64,000 nt of DNA from Agrobacterium tumefaciens (GTDB taxonomy: Bacteria; Pseudomonadota; Alphaproteobacteria; Rhizobiales; Rhizobiaceae): contig NZ_CP072308.1 in NCBI RefSeq assembly GCF_017726655.1, forward strand, positions 2,492,001 to 2,556,000. The letters are read 5' to 3'. Shown here piece after piece: positions 25,325 to 33,516 of this stretch. The notes under the pieces were generated by a model. That model was not told the origin of the DNA and made no database searches. It saw only the letters and a program-made list of their open reading frames with translations. Made by a program: the position numbers and the translations under genes. Position 1 is the first letter of the stretch. Each line of letters starts with the position of its first letter.

Positions 25325-25673
25325 GCACACAATCCTCTGTAGCCAAGGATATTGGTCACCCTCGAGCATCCCTTGAAGTTGTCTATACAAGCACGAAGCT
25401 TTGCATTCCGCAAGCGGGGTGCCTAAAGATTTCGCGTGTCGCGATTGTGATAATTCTTTGAGCGGTTTTTGCGCCGGCGGCCTAGCAAGGATGCTTCTGT
25501 AAAAAGCGCCGCGCCGTTCGCGCCAATCTGTCACCGATGATTGCTCCCGCTGCAACCGTCCCGACGGTGCTGGCGATCATCCTTGTCGTCTGCACGCAGT
25601 TCCTTAACCGAAAGTTCAGCAAGGGGTTTCCGAAGAAAGCCGTAGCGATTGGAAAGTTCCATCCGAAGTGCTT
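25325..25673. other. Leader region of the betaine-type operon
   Basis: About 350 nt with no credible gene. It contains the HutC-like operator near the ATPase start. The short open frames in it have no ribosome binding sites or family matches. The promoter of the leftward operon must lie here; I cannot fix its boxes with confidence. Confidence 0.5.
25379..25390. promoter_or_regulatory. HutC-type operator candidate
   Basis: TTGTCTATACAA is a near-perfect palindrome that contains GTCTATAC, an exact fit to the GTxTAxAC consensus of the HutC subfamily of GntR regulators. It lies 54 nt upstream of the ATPase GTG, ahead of the operon that encodes its own HutC-type regulator. Confidence 0.65.
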
Positions 25674-26540
25674 TTATGGGACGGCCTGTTGCCGAAGCCA
25701 CTTGGAAACGCTCACGGTAGCGGCATCTCCCCGGGCTTTTTTGGGCACCACAAGATAATATCCAACGTCCGTTTCGACGGGGTCATCAACCACCTGCATC
25801 AACTGACCGGAGCGAAGAGCTTCCGCAACGAATATGCGGTTTGCCATTGCAAGTCCCTGGCCGGACGCGGCCGCGTCGATGGCGAGTGCTGCTTGATTGA
25901 TATGAAGTTCGGCCTTCACTCTCCTCTCGCCGAGCAAATTCCTCCAGACAGCCTGCCCATCGTTCAGCAGAGTGAGATTGCTGATGATATCAAGTGGCAG
26001 CGGTAGTGGATATCCCGATACCAGTGCTGGACTCGCCACGACGATCATGTCTGAGAAAAGAAATTCTGCTGCCTGTCCTAGGGGGAATGGGGGTTTTGTC
26101 AACCGCACGGCAAGATCGACACCATCCCTTTCAAAATCCGACACTGCATCCGTCGCCAGCACCCGCAGTTCGATATCCGGATGCACGATGGCGAACGAGG
26201 GGAGGTTGGGGATCAGACATTTGGATGCAAAGGTCGGAGTGACACTGACGGTCACAATCCGCTTGCGGGACAAAGCGACATCGGTTGCTGCGGTGAGTTG
26301 CTCGAAGGCACGATGAACCTCGGAAAAGTAGCCGAGCCCTCTTTCCGTGAGAATGACACCTCGTCTCTGGCGTTGGAAAAGCGGAAATCCGAGCCTTGTT
26401 TCCAAGCTGCGAACCTGCTGCGCAACTGCCCCCTGCGTCACACCCAGCTCATCCGCCGCCGCACGGAAACTCAATCGCCGGCCTGCCGCCTCAAAGGCCC
26501 GCAACGCATTCAGGGAGGGAAGTGGGCCTTTGGAGCGCAT
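25674..26540 (-). CDS. LysR-family transcriptional regulator
   Basis: A 288-residue regulator of the GcvA-like branch. The HTH is at the N-terminus (LPSLNALRAFEAAGRRLSF, then AADELGVTQGAVAQQVRSLE, TRLGFPLFQR) and a periplasmic-binding-type effector domain follows. It is divergent from an EamA-family exporter gene and has a perfect inverted repeat 5 nt upstream of its ATG, so autoregulation and control of the exporter are likely. Confidence 0.87.
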   Translation of the reverse strand: MRSKGPLPSLNALRAFEAAGRRLSFRAAADELGVTQGAVAQQVRSLETRLGFPLFQRQRRGVILTERGLGYFSEVHRAFEQLTAATDVALSRKRIVTVSVTPTFASKCLIPNLPSFAIVHPDIELRVLATDAVSDFERDGVDLAVRLTKPPFPLGQAAEFLFSDMIVVASPALVSGYPLPLPLDIISNLTLLNDGQAVWRNLLGERRVKAELHINQAALAIDAAASGQGLAMANRIFVAEALRSGQLMQVVDDPVETDVGYYLVVPKKARGDAATVSVSKWLRQQAVP

Positions 26541-26544
26541 GCAG

Positions 26545-26567
26545 TGACGATAGAATTCCTATCGTCA
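26545..26567. promoter_or_regulatory. Inverted repeat in the LysR/EamA intergenic region
   Basis: TGACGATAG-AATTC-CTATCGTCA is a perfect 9-bp inverted repeat with 5-nt spacer directly upstream of the LysR start codon. It is a good candidate for the regulator binding site, although the classical LysR T-N11-A box is not exact. Confidence 0.5.
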
Positions 26568-26695
26568 GAATACAATAGAAATGATGCCAGACCAGAACAG
26601 TTCATACGTAAATATCAGGTGGTTCCTTGGGTATATGCTGCTTTGGCAGAGTGGCCTCTTTCCCTCAACATCATTTATGGCGGTGAGTTTGATCC

Positions 26696-27577
26696 ATGCG
26701 CGGAATCTATCTTGTTTTTGCTCTTCTTGGCCTCTTCTGGGGTTCCAATTTTATTTATATGAAATGGGCTGCAGAATTGATCACGCCAGCGCAGATTACG
26801 CTGTTGCGAGTCTTTTTCGGTTTTCTGCCGCTTGCTTTCGTCTCTTGGCGAAAGGGTGTAATTCATCGCGATCAGTTGCGGCAGCTACCACATTTTTTGA
26901 TCATGGCCATGTTTGCGACAGCCTTCTATTATCTCGCGATCGCGGAAGGCACGGCGCTCCTTCCTTCCGGCGTCGCGGGCATTCTCGGAGGGTCGATCTC
27001 GCTGTTTACGACGATCGCCACCCTTTTGTTTCTCCGCAACGAAAAGCCGAACGCCATGATGCTGGCTGGTGTCCTCATCGGCTTTGCCGGGATTTCCCTC
27101 ATCGCGCAGCCTTGGAAGGGAGCGGACAGAACGATCGATCTGATCGGTGTACTGTGGATGGTGGCTGCGACCATAATTCTCGGCGTTTCCTATGTTTATG
27201 TTCGCCGTTTTTTATCGCCCCATAATATCCCGCCGCTTGCTCTCGCCACGTGGCAAACCGGCCTTGCGCTGGTCGTTTTGCTGATCGTCGTCGATCGAGC
27301 CGGAATGAGCGACATTCTCCAAGACTGGCACGCGGCGGCTGGAGTCGCCGTAGGCCTTGGTGTGCTCGGAACCGGGATGGCTTTCCTGATCTACTATTAT
27401 CTTCTGCAGGAACTGGGCGCGGTCGCTGCCTCGGGAGCGACCTATATTACGCCCAATGTTGCGCTACTGATCGGCTGGGTCACTGGGGAGAAGGTCGGTG
27501 TTCTGGAGATCGCAGCCATTATCCTCGTACTGGGCAGCATCGCGATGCTGCAGATCGGCAGGCAGCTCGCGCGTTGA
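26696..27577 (+). CDS. EamA/DMT-family transporter
   Basis: A 293-residue inner-membrane protein with about ten membrane segments arranged as two EamA repeats. Marks are the N-terminal LLGLFWGSNFIYMKWAAE, the LLRVFFGFLPLAFVSW segment, and in the second half GTGMAFLIYYYLLQELGAV and ASGATYITPNVALLIG. Such proteins usually export amino acids or metabolites. The neighbouring divergent LysR gene probably controls it. A longer in-frame upstream extension has no similarity. Confidence 0.85.
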   Translation: MRGIYLVFALLGLFWGSNFIYMKWAAELITPAQITLLRVFFGFLPLAFVSWRKGVIHRDQLRQLPHFLIMAMFATAFYYLAIAEGTALLPSGVAGILGGSISLFTTIATLLFLRNEKPNAMMLAGVLIGFAGISLIAQPWKGADRTIDLIGVLWMVAATIILGVSYVYVRRFLSPHNIPPLALATWQTGLALVVLLIVVDRAGMSDILQDWHAAAGVAVGLGVLGTGMAFLIYYYLLQELGAVAASGATYITPNVALLIGWVTGEKVGVLEIAAIILVLGSIAMLQIGRQLAR

Positions 27578-27621
27578 AGACGCCATAGTACGTTGTAACT
27601 CCTCGCTTATGGCGGAGATCG

Positions 27622-28499
27622 TTACCCCTTTATCCCACTCGCGGCGATGCTGGAGATGAACAGCCTTTGCAGGAGGAGATAGAAGATAAGCACGGGCAGC
27701 GTGATGATGGTGAGGTAGGCCATGACTTCGCCCCAGGGGGTGTTGAGCTGGAAGAAATATTGCAGGCCCACCATCACCGGCCGGTAGGCCTCGGACTGGG
27801 TGACGAGCAGGGGCCAAAGATATTGCTGGCTATACATGACAAGGAATTTCAGGATCGCGGCCGTGGCGATGACGGGGCCGCTGAGCGGCATCACCACCTG
27901 CGCGTAAATCCGCAGCCAGCTTGCGCCATCAATGCGCGCCGCCTCCAGGAGCTCTTTCGGCAGATCCTTGAAATATTGAACGAAGAGGAAAATCGTCAGC
28001 CCGTCGGCTATCCAGGGAATGATCTGCACATGCCATGAATTCAGCCATCCCAGGTGAAGCCTTCGCTGCCGATCCATGGCAGATTATTGACTTCCAGGAG
28101 CAGAGGTACGGCGATCGTCTCGAAGGGGATGATGAGGGTGGCCAGAATGACGGAGAAGAGGACGTCTTTTCCACGCCAGTTCAGAAAGGTGAAGGCAAAG
28201 GCTGCCAGAGAGCCGAGTAACAGGGCGAGGAAGACGGTTACGCCCGTTACAAGTACCGAGTTGAATATGAAGGTCGCAATTGGCGCGCGCGCAAAAGCCG
28301 CCGTGTAGTTTTCGAGCGACAGATCACCCACCGGCATGAATGCCCGCAGGGACGTCGCATCCCGCAACAGCTGCTCGTTTGGCTTCAGCGACGAAAAAAC
28401 CATGAAGAGCAGGGGCAGGATGAAGATCGCCGCAAAGGCGAGCATCAGCAGGTAGTTGCCGATGAGGAACGCACGGCTTTTGCGTTGTCCTGCCTGCAT
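27622..28499 (-). pseudogene. Sugar ABC transporter permease (MalG type), frameshifted
   Basis: Two adjoining frames together make one normal CUT1 permease of about 292 residues. The first half ends with NNLPWIGSEGFTW and then hits a stop; the second resumes with WLNSWHVQIIPWIADGLTI and includes the EAA loop ELLEAARIDGASWLRIYAQV. One added G at the run 28049-28051 (CCC on the plus strand) would restore the frame. This may be a true mutation or a sequencing error. The ATG at 28499 overlaps the stop of the preceding permease. Confidence 0.8.
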
Positions 28500-29587
28500 C
28501 ACTGTTTCTCCCGTGTGAGATAGCGCTGCACCAGCGAGATCAACAGGACAAGCAGGAACAGCACGACCGAGATTGCTGATCCAGCTGCAATATCCTGCTG
28601 TCTGTAGCCGCGCTCGACGGCCTGATAGACGATGCTTTGCGTTGCGTCGCGCGGTCCGCCCTTGGTCATCACGTCGATCTGCGCAAATAGCGCAAAGGCT
28701 TGCATGGTGATGACGATGACGATGAGGACGGCGGTATTGCGCAGGAGCGGCCAGGTTATCATGCTGAACTTCTGCCAGCGGCTGGCGCCTTCGATATCAG
28801 CGGCTTCGTAAAGATCAGGGGAAATGGTCTGCAGGCCCGAAAGCCAGATAACCATGTGGAAACCGACGCCCTGCCAGACCGACATCACCAGAATGGCCCA
28901 AAGGGCCGTGTCGGTTCGGCCGAGCCAGTCGACAGGTTGAAACAGGCCGAAACTCATATAGCCAAGAACACTGTTCAGAAGGCCGTTATCGGCGGCATAG
29001 ATAAACCGCCAGAGCAGCGCCACCACGACGACGGACAAAACGACGGGCATGAAATAGACCGCGCGGAAAACCGTAACGCCCGGAATTTTCTGGTTGACCA
29101 GCACGGCGAGAAACAACGCCAGCGCCGCCTGAACGGGAGCAACGACCGCCACGAAGGAGAGCGTATTGACAAGCGCCGTCAAGAACACGACGTCGCGCGC
29201 CAGAATGACGATCTGTTTCTCACCCCAGGTGAAACTTTTATATTCCCGCATTCCGTCGAGATGCGGATAATCGGGGTTTCCGCGGGTAAAGCTGCGGAGG
29301 CGCGGATAGGAGAGCGTGCCGTCAGCATCCTGCTTGAGGCTTCCATCCGCCTTACGCTCCGGCTCGAGCGCGAGGACCCCAACTCCGAGCAGCCGGGTGT
29401 AATTTTCAAAGCCCACAAATTCCGTCGGGTTGGGGGAGGTCAGCCGCTGGTTGGTGAAGGAGAAACCCAGCCCGAGCAGGAAGGGCGTGATCAGAAAGAG
29501 ACCAATCAGCACCATCGCCGGTGCGGCCATCAGCCAGCCCGTTAAGCCGTCGCGGGAAAGTTTCTCCTTGGACGAGAAGAACGCCAT
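28499..29587 (-). CDS. Sugar ABC transporter permease (MalF type)
   Basis: A 362-residue permease with a large hydrophilic insertion of about 80 residues after the first membrane segment (roughly residues 48-130, with EPERKADGSLKQDADGTLSY), which makes it longer than usual. The remaining core has five membrane segments, AVYFMPVVLSVVVVALLWRF and the EAA loop DLYEAADIEGASRWQKFSMI. ATG 29587 is chosen; an upstream in-frame extension lies between genes. It is the first permease of an importer whose second permease is frameshifted and whose ATPase is not adjacent. Confidence 0.85.
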   Translation of the reverse strand: MAFFSSKEKLSRDGLTGWLMAAPAMVLIGLFLITPFLLGLGFSFTNQRLTSPNPTEFVGFENYTRLLGVGVLALEPERKADGSLKQDADGTLSYPRLRSFTRGNPDYPHLDGMREYKSFTWGEKQIVILARDVVFLTALVNTLSFVAVVAPVQAALALFLAVLVNQKIPGVTVFRAVYFMPVVLSVVVVALLWRFIYAADNGLLNSVLGYMSFGLFQPVDWLGRTDTALWAILVMSVWQGVGFHMVIWLSGLQTISPDLYEAADIEGASRWQKFSMITWPLLRNTAVLIVIVITMQAFALFAQIDVMTKGGPRDATQSIVYQAVERGYRQQDIAAGSAISVVLFLLVLLISLVQRYLTREKQ

Positions 29588-29609
29588 TGATCGCTTCCCA
29601 ATCTCGGCC

Positions 29610-30878
29610 CTATTTGGGCTTGTAACCGGCGTTGCGCTCGATGTTGTTGTTGATCTCGTCGGTCGCGTTGTCCAGCGTGTCGGCAACATCAGCACCATTG
29701 GTTATATCCGACACAGCCTTGGCAAAGACCGGCGACATGAAGGCGTAGGCCGGCGTCACCGGGCGCAGGGTCCCCTGGCGTTTGGAAAGTTCGAAGAAAA
29801 CTTCAAGTGGTCCGCCCTTCTTGTAGTTCTCAGTCATCTGTGCGGCGGAAGAGGTGGCAGGTATCAGACCGATCGCATCGGAAAACTGCGCAAGATATTT
29901 GTCCTGTATGGCAAACTCGATGAAGGCGGAGGCTCCCTGCGGATGTTTGCTGGTGGCCGATACGCCGAACTGCCAGGACCCGGCACCGATTTTCGGGCCG
30001 TTACCAAAATCCGGCGCGGGGAGAAACAGCAGGTCGTCTCCGTATTTTTCCAGCGCTTTCACCGCAACCCAGTTGCCCATCCATTGCAGGGCATGCCTTC
30101 CCTCCAGAAACCCGGTTTCGTGGTCGGCGGGCGATTGTGATGTGCCGGGTGCCAGTTTCTTCTGGAACAGCGCCTGCCACCATTCCCCGAACTTGATGGC
30201 ATCGTCTCCGTTGAGGGCATCTTCGGCAGTTTGATAATTTTCCTTGTTGATCAGGCTGCCGCCGAAGCTTTCCAGAAACGGGGTGAAGGCATAGCTGTAC
30301 CATTCCGTCTTGTCGGCCATGCCGAGGTCGATCGCATAATCGAACTTGCCACTGGCCCCGAGCTTATCGAGCGCCGCATTAAACTCCTCGCCGGTCCATG
30401 GCTGGTCGAGTGTCGGGATGCGGATGCCATTTTCATCGAGAACGGATTTGCGGGCGAACACCGCGACGGCGGCATCCCAAAGCCCGACGGAGTAAAGCTT
30501 GTCGCCCCATTTTCCGATCGCACCCGGGAGGAAATTGGCGAGCTTGGTTTCGTCGATCTGCAACGGCTGAAGATAACCGGACCATGCCCAGTTCGGCATG
30601 TTCGGCCCGTCTACGTCGAGGATGTCAGGCAGCTTGTTGGAAAGTGCGGCAGCGGTGACGGATTCGTTATAGGCGTTTTGCGGAAACTCCTGAAGAGACA
30701 CGCGCCATTCGGACTGGGACGAATTGAAGTCCTCGATGATGCCAGCCAGTATCTTGCGCTCTTCGACGTTACCGGCACCGTGATACCACATCGTAAGGTC
30801 GGTCTGGGCGAGCGCCGTGCTGGAAAAAAACATCGACAGAACGGCGGCAGTGCCTGCAAAAACGGCTTTTCTGTTCAT
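29610..30878 (-). CDS. Sugar ABC transporter periplasmic substrate-binding protein
   Basis: A 422-residue binding protein with a signal peptide (MNRKAVFAGTAAVLSMFF, cleavage after ALA near residue 24). Sugar-binding SBP_bac_1 features are LTMWYHGAGNVEERKILAGI, LPDILDVDGPNMPNWAWSG and GAGSWQFGVSATSKHPQGAS. AGGAGGAGG stands just before the ATG. It heads the leftward three-gene importer; the ligand is unknown. Confidence 0.87.
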   Translation of the reverse strand: MNRKAVFAGTAAVLSMFFSSTALAQTDLTMWYHGAGNVEERKILAGIIEDFNSSQSEWRVSLQEFPQNAYNESVTAAALSNKLPDILDVDGPNMPNWAWSGYLQPLQIDETKLANFLPGAIGKWGDKLYSVGLWDAAVAVFARKSVLDENGIRIPTLDQPWTGEEFNAALDKLGASGKFDYAIDLGMADKTEWYSYAFTPFLESFGGSLINKENYQTAEDALNGDDAIKFGEWWQALFQKKLAPGTSQSPADHETGFLEGRHALQWMGNWVAVKALEKYGDDLLFLPAPDFGNGPKIGAGSWQFGVSATSKHPQGASAFIEFAIQDKYLAQFSDAIGLIPATSSAAQMTENYKKGGPLEVFFELSKRQGTLRPVTPAYAFMSPVFAKAVSDITNGADVADTLDNATDEINNNIERNAGYKPK

Positions 30879-31038
30879 GGATGGTCCTCCTCCTGAAGGA
30901 AGGTAACTTCACCATCTCCAGATTGTTCCGAAAAAATTTGCATTCAGGCGCTGCATTTTTTCGCGTGGCTAGTATGGCTTGGCGCGCCTCACAGGGCTGA
31001 AAGGCTTAAATCCGACGCGCTCACGCCGCCGGCATTCC

Positions 31039-31063
31039 GGAACCATTGCGCGCCTTCGTTGTT
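31039..31063 (+). promoter_or_regulatory. EcfG-type promoter upstream of the iron permease homologue
   Basis: GGAAC at 31039-31043 and GTT at 31061-31063 are separated by 17 nt, fitting the general-stress sigma factor consensus of alphaproteobacteria. The start codon lies about 97 nt downstream. The base before GTT is T. Confidence 0.5.
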
Positions 31064-31159
31064 CGAAGCGAGGACATGCAGCGCATCGTATCGGACGACA
31101 CCGCGTCTGGCTGATCTGACAGGTGCGTCGGCATCGTAAGACATGAGGTGCAGCGCGCC

Positions 31160-31569
31160 ATGAACAGGTTCTTTACGCAATTTGCGAGCCGTATTGCGTC
31201 GTTTTCCGGTTCGCCGACGGCCTTTGTAGTCGCACTTGGGACCGTGATCGTCTGGGGCATTAGCGGACCGCTCTTCGGATTTTCGGAGGTCTGGCAGCTG
31301 GTCATCAATACAGGCACGACCATCGTCACCTTCCTGATGATTTTCCTCGTGCAGAACTCGCAAAACAGGGATTCGGCGGCGATGGAAGCGAAACTGGACG
31401 AACTGCTGCGGGCCGTTGAGCAGGCAAGGGGGGTTTCATCGGCATCGAGCATCTCACCGAGAACGAAATCGAGGAAATTCGCGCCCGCCTCGAAAAGGAA
31501 AATGGCTGTGCTGAAGGCGGAAAGCCGCCGCCGCATCACGCCATGTCGCGGTTGCTGTCCCGACGCTAA
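31160..31569 (+). pseudogene. Low-affinity iron permease family protein, apparent frameshift
   Basis: The first 90 residues match small low-affinity iron permease family proteins: NRFFTQFASRIASFSGSPTA, two membrane segments (VALGTVIVWGISGPLFGF and VINTGTTIVTFLMIFLV) and QNSQNRDSAAMEAKLDEL. The frame then leaves the family at a G6 run (31428-31433). In the next frame the expected C-terminus appears at once: GFIGIEHLTENEIEEIRARL, ending with TAA at 31567-31569. One extra G would give an intact protein of about 136 residues. ATG 31160 has GAGGTG upstream. It could be a sequencing error, a true pseudogene or slipped-strand variation. Confidence 0.72.
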
Positions 31570-31661
31570 CGTCTTGGCTTTGGGGCGGGCACGGTCCTCA
31601 GCCAGACAAGACATGATCACCCGAAAACACCATGCGGCAAAGTCCGCTGACAGAAGGAAAC

Positions 31662-32282
31662 ATGATGTCTCTTAAAGCCATTGCCCTGAATGCGACCCTC
31701 AAATCCTCGACGTCGGAAGAGCCGTCTTCGACGGGAAGCCTACTCGACCTGATCGTTCAGGAGCTGGGCAGTCTGGATGTTCAGACCGAGACCGTCTGGC
31801 TTGCCGATCATGACATCAAACCGGGCGTCAGCTCAGACGAGGGGGAGGGAGATGCCTGGCCGGCCATTCGAAAGAAGATACTGGCGGCGGACATTTTACT
31901 TGTCGGCACGCCGATATGGCTCGGCCAGCCCTCGAGCGTCTGCAAAAGAGCACTGGAGCGTATGGATGCCTTTCTGGAGGAAACCGACGCGCAGGGACGA
32001 ATGGTGTCCTACGGAAAGGTGGCTGCCGTGGCGGTCGTCGGCAACGAGGATGGGGCCCACCATGTCTCTGCTGAGATCTTCCAGGCCCTGAACGACGTCG
32101 GCTTCACCATCCCCGCGAATGCGGTTGCCTATTGGGTGGGAGAGGCGATGGGGTCGACGAATTTCGTCGATCTGGATGAGACGCCTGATGCGGTAAAAAC
32201 CATGATCAGCATGCTGGCGCGCAACACGGTGCATCTGGCCGGTCTCCTGAAGAACAGTCAATATCCCGCTAGCGAAGAATGA
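31662..32282 (+). CDS. NADPH-dependent FMN reductase/flavodoxin-like protein
   Basis: A 206-residue flavodoxin-fold oxidoreductase. It shows a flavin-phosphate region near LNATLKSST, the loop LLVGTPIWLGQPSSVCKRAL and VVGNEDGAHH. Proteins of this group reduce FMN, quinones or electrophiles with NAD(P)H in the cytoplasm. AAGGA precedes two adjacent ATGs (31662 and 31665). It lies in the stress island and is separated from the upstream gene by 92 nt. Confidence 0.8.
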   Translation: MMSLKAIALNATLKSSTSEEPSSTGSLLDLIVQELGSLDVQTETVWLADHDIKPGVSSDEGEGDAWPAIRKKILAADILLVGTPIWLGQPSSVCKRALERMDAFLEETDAQGRMVSYGKVAAVAVVGNEDGAHHVSAEIFQALNDVGFTIPANAVAYWVGEAMGSTNFVDLDETPDAVKTMISMLARNTVHLAGLLKNSQYPASEE

Positions 32283-32380
32283 GGTCTTTCGTTTTTTGGC
32301 GCTGTTCCGTGCGGTTGCAACTCATGGCAACGCCGCCGCGCGATCCAAAACCGCTTCTCCTGATGCTGCGAAATATTTTC

Positions 32381-32405
32381 GGAACTCTCCGCATGCCGCT
32401 TTGTT
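32381..32405 (+). promoter_or_regulatory. EcfG-type promoter upstream of the PepSY-like protein
   Basis: GGAAC (32381-32385), 17-nt spacer, GTT (32403-32405). The start codon of the secreted small protein is 96 nt downstream. Confidence 0.6.
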
Positions 32406-32500
32406 CGGGAGGCGTCCGTGCTGGCTCAGGAAGGTTTCCTCGTCTCGAGGGAAGTTCCTGGGAGCATGAGAGCAACGATGCAAGCGGAGGAACAATCCCA

Positions 32501-32818
32501 ATGAAAAAGACTGTTTTTGTGGCTTTGCTTCTCGGGAGCGGTGCGCTGTCTGCCTTTGCCCAGCAGGCACCCACTGCCAATCCGGGTGGCGACACGCCGG
32601 CGGTTGCCACCCCGGGTGTCAATAACCCGACGGCGCCCGTCGAAGGTGCCAACAGCTTCACCGAGGCACAGGCCAAGGAGCGGATGGAACAAGCAGGGTA
32701 CACGCAGGTCAAGGATCTGAAAAAGGACGACAAGGGCGTGTGGATGGCATCAGGCATGAAAGACGGCAAGGCCGTAACGGTCGCGCTCGATTATCAGGGC
32801 AACGTCGTCGCCAAATAA
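32501..32818 (+). CDS. Small secreted PepSY-like protein
   Basis: A 105-residue protein with a clear signal peptide (MKKTVFVALLLGSGALSAFA then QQ). A Pro/Ala/Asn-rich linker is followed by a short domain with FTEAQAKERMEQAGYTQVKD, KDDKGVWMASGMKDGKAV and ALDYQGNVVAK, which resembles a PepSY/BLIP-like module. It is probably periplasmic. CGGAGG stands before the ATG, and an EcfG-type promoter precedes the gene. The function is unknown. Confidence 0.75.
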   Translation: MKKTVFVALLLGSGALSAFAQQAPTANPGGDTPAVATPGVNNPTAPVEGANSFTEAQAKERMEQAGYTQVKDLKKDDKGVWMASGMKDGKAVTVALDYQGNVVAK

Positions 32819-32844
32819 GGCGCGCAGCATTTGGGAGAAGTGAC

Positions 32845-33450
32845 ATGAGAACCGTAACCGGACTTTTCGACGACTATGATGATGCGAGCGCTGCCGTTTC
32901 GGAACTGGAGAGAGCGGGCGTGCCCTCCAGCGATATCAGTATCGTTGGCAGCAACGCCGACAGGCGGCATGGCGAGGATGAGACCAAGGCCGCGGAAGGC
33001 GCAGGCACGGGTGCCGGCATTGGCGCTCTTGTGGGCGGCGCCGGCGGCCTGCTGACCGGCCTTGGTTTGATGGCGATACCAGGCGTCGGCCCCGTGGTTG
33101 CAGCGGGCTGGCTTGCCGCGACGGCTGTGGGCGCCGCAGGTGGTGCTGTCGCCGGTGGCGCGGCCGGCGGGCTGATCGGCGCCATGACCCGCTCGGGTGT
33201 CTCCGAAGACGATGCCCATGTCTATGCCGAAGGGGTGCGCCGGGGCGGTACGCTCGTCACGGCCCGTGTCGAGGACAACCTGGTTCCGGAAGCTGAAGCG
33301 GTCCTCAAGCGGCAGGGCTGGGTCGATCCGTCGGAGCGGCGCGCCGCCTACCGCGAACAGGGCTGGACGAGGTTCGACGAGACAGCAAGGCCCTATGCCG
33401 CGGAAGACATCGAGCAGGAGCGCAGTCGCTACCGTCGATCGGTACTTTGA
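32845..33450 (+). CDS. General-stress-type protein with glycine zipper region
   Basis: A 201-residue protein. The N-terminus (VTGLFDDYDDASAAVSELE, then VPSSDISIVG) resembles the general stress protein 17M-like domain. Residues about 52-115 are extremely Gly/Ala-rich and hydrophobic (GTGAGIGALVGGAGGLLTGL, AAGGAVAGGAAGGLIGAM), like glycine zippers that insert in membranes. The C-terminus is charged. GGGAGAAG precedes ATG 32845. It lies between the PepSY-like gene and katE and is probably part of the stress regulon. The molecular role is unknown. Confidence 0.75.
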   Translation: MRTVTGLFDDYDDASAAVSELERAGVPSSDISIVGSNADRRHGEDETKAAEGAGTGAGIGALVGGAGGLLTGLGLMAIPGVGPVVAAGWLAATAVGAAGGAVAGGAAGGLIGAMTRSGVSEDDAHVYAEGVRRGGTLVTARVEDNLVPEAEAVLKRQGWVDPSERRAAYREQGWTRFDETARPYAAEDIEQERSRYRRSVL

Positions 33451-33465
33451 CGCGAAGCCTGTCAT

Positions 33466-33495
33466 CCGGGGGCCTGGCTTGTCCAGGGCCCCCGG
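33466..33495 (+). terminator. GC-rich hairpin upstream of katE
   Basis: CCGGGGGCCTGG and CCAGGGCCCCCGG form a stem of about 12 bp (one bulged G) with a 5-nt loop. It lies 15 nt after the upstream stop and about 20 nt before the katE start. No T run follows, so it could terminate, attenuate or protect RNA. Confidence 0.45.
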
Positions 33496-33516
33496 TCAAC
33501 GCCCTCAGGAGCTCCC

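Noticed and set aside
33466..33495. Considered as a riboswitch or small RNA
   Set aside because: It is a single GC-rich hairpin without further conserved structure; described only as terminator-like.
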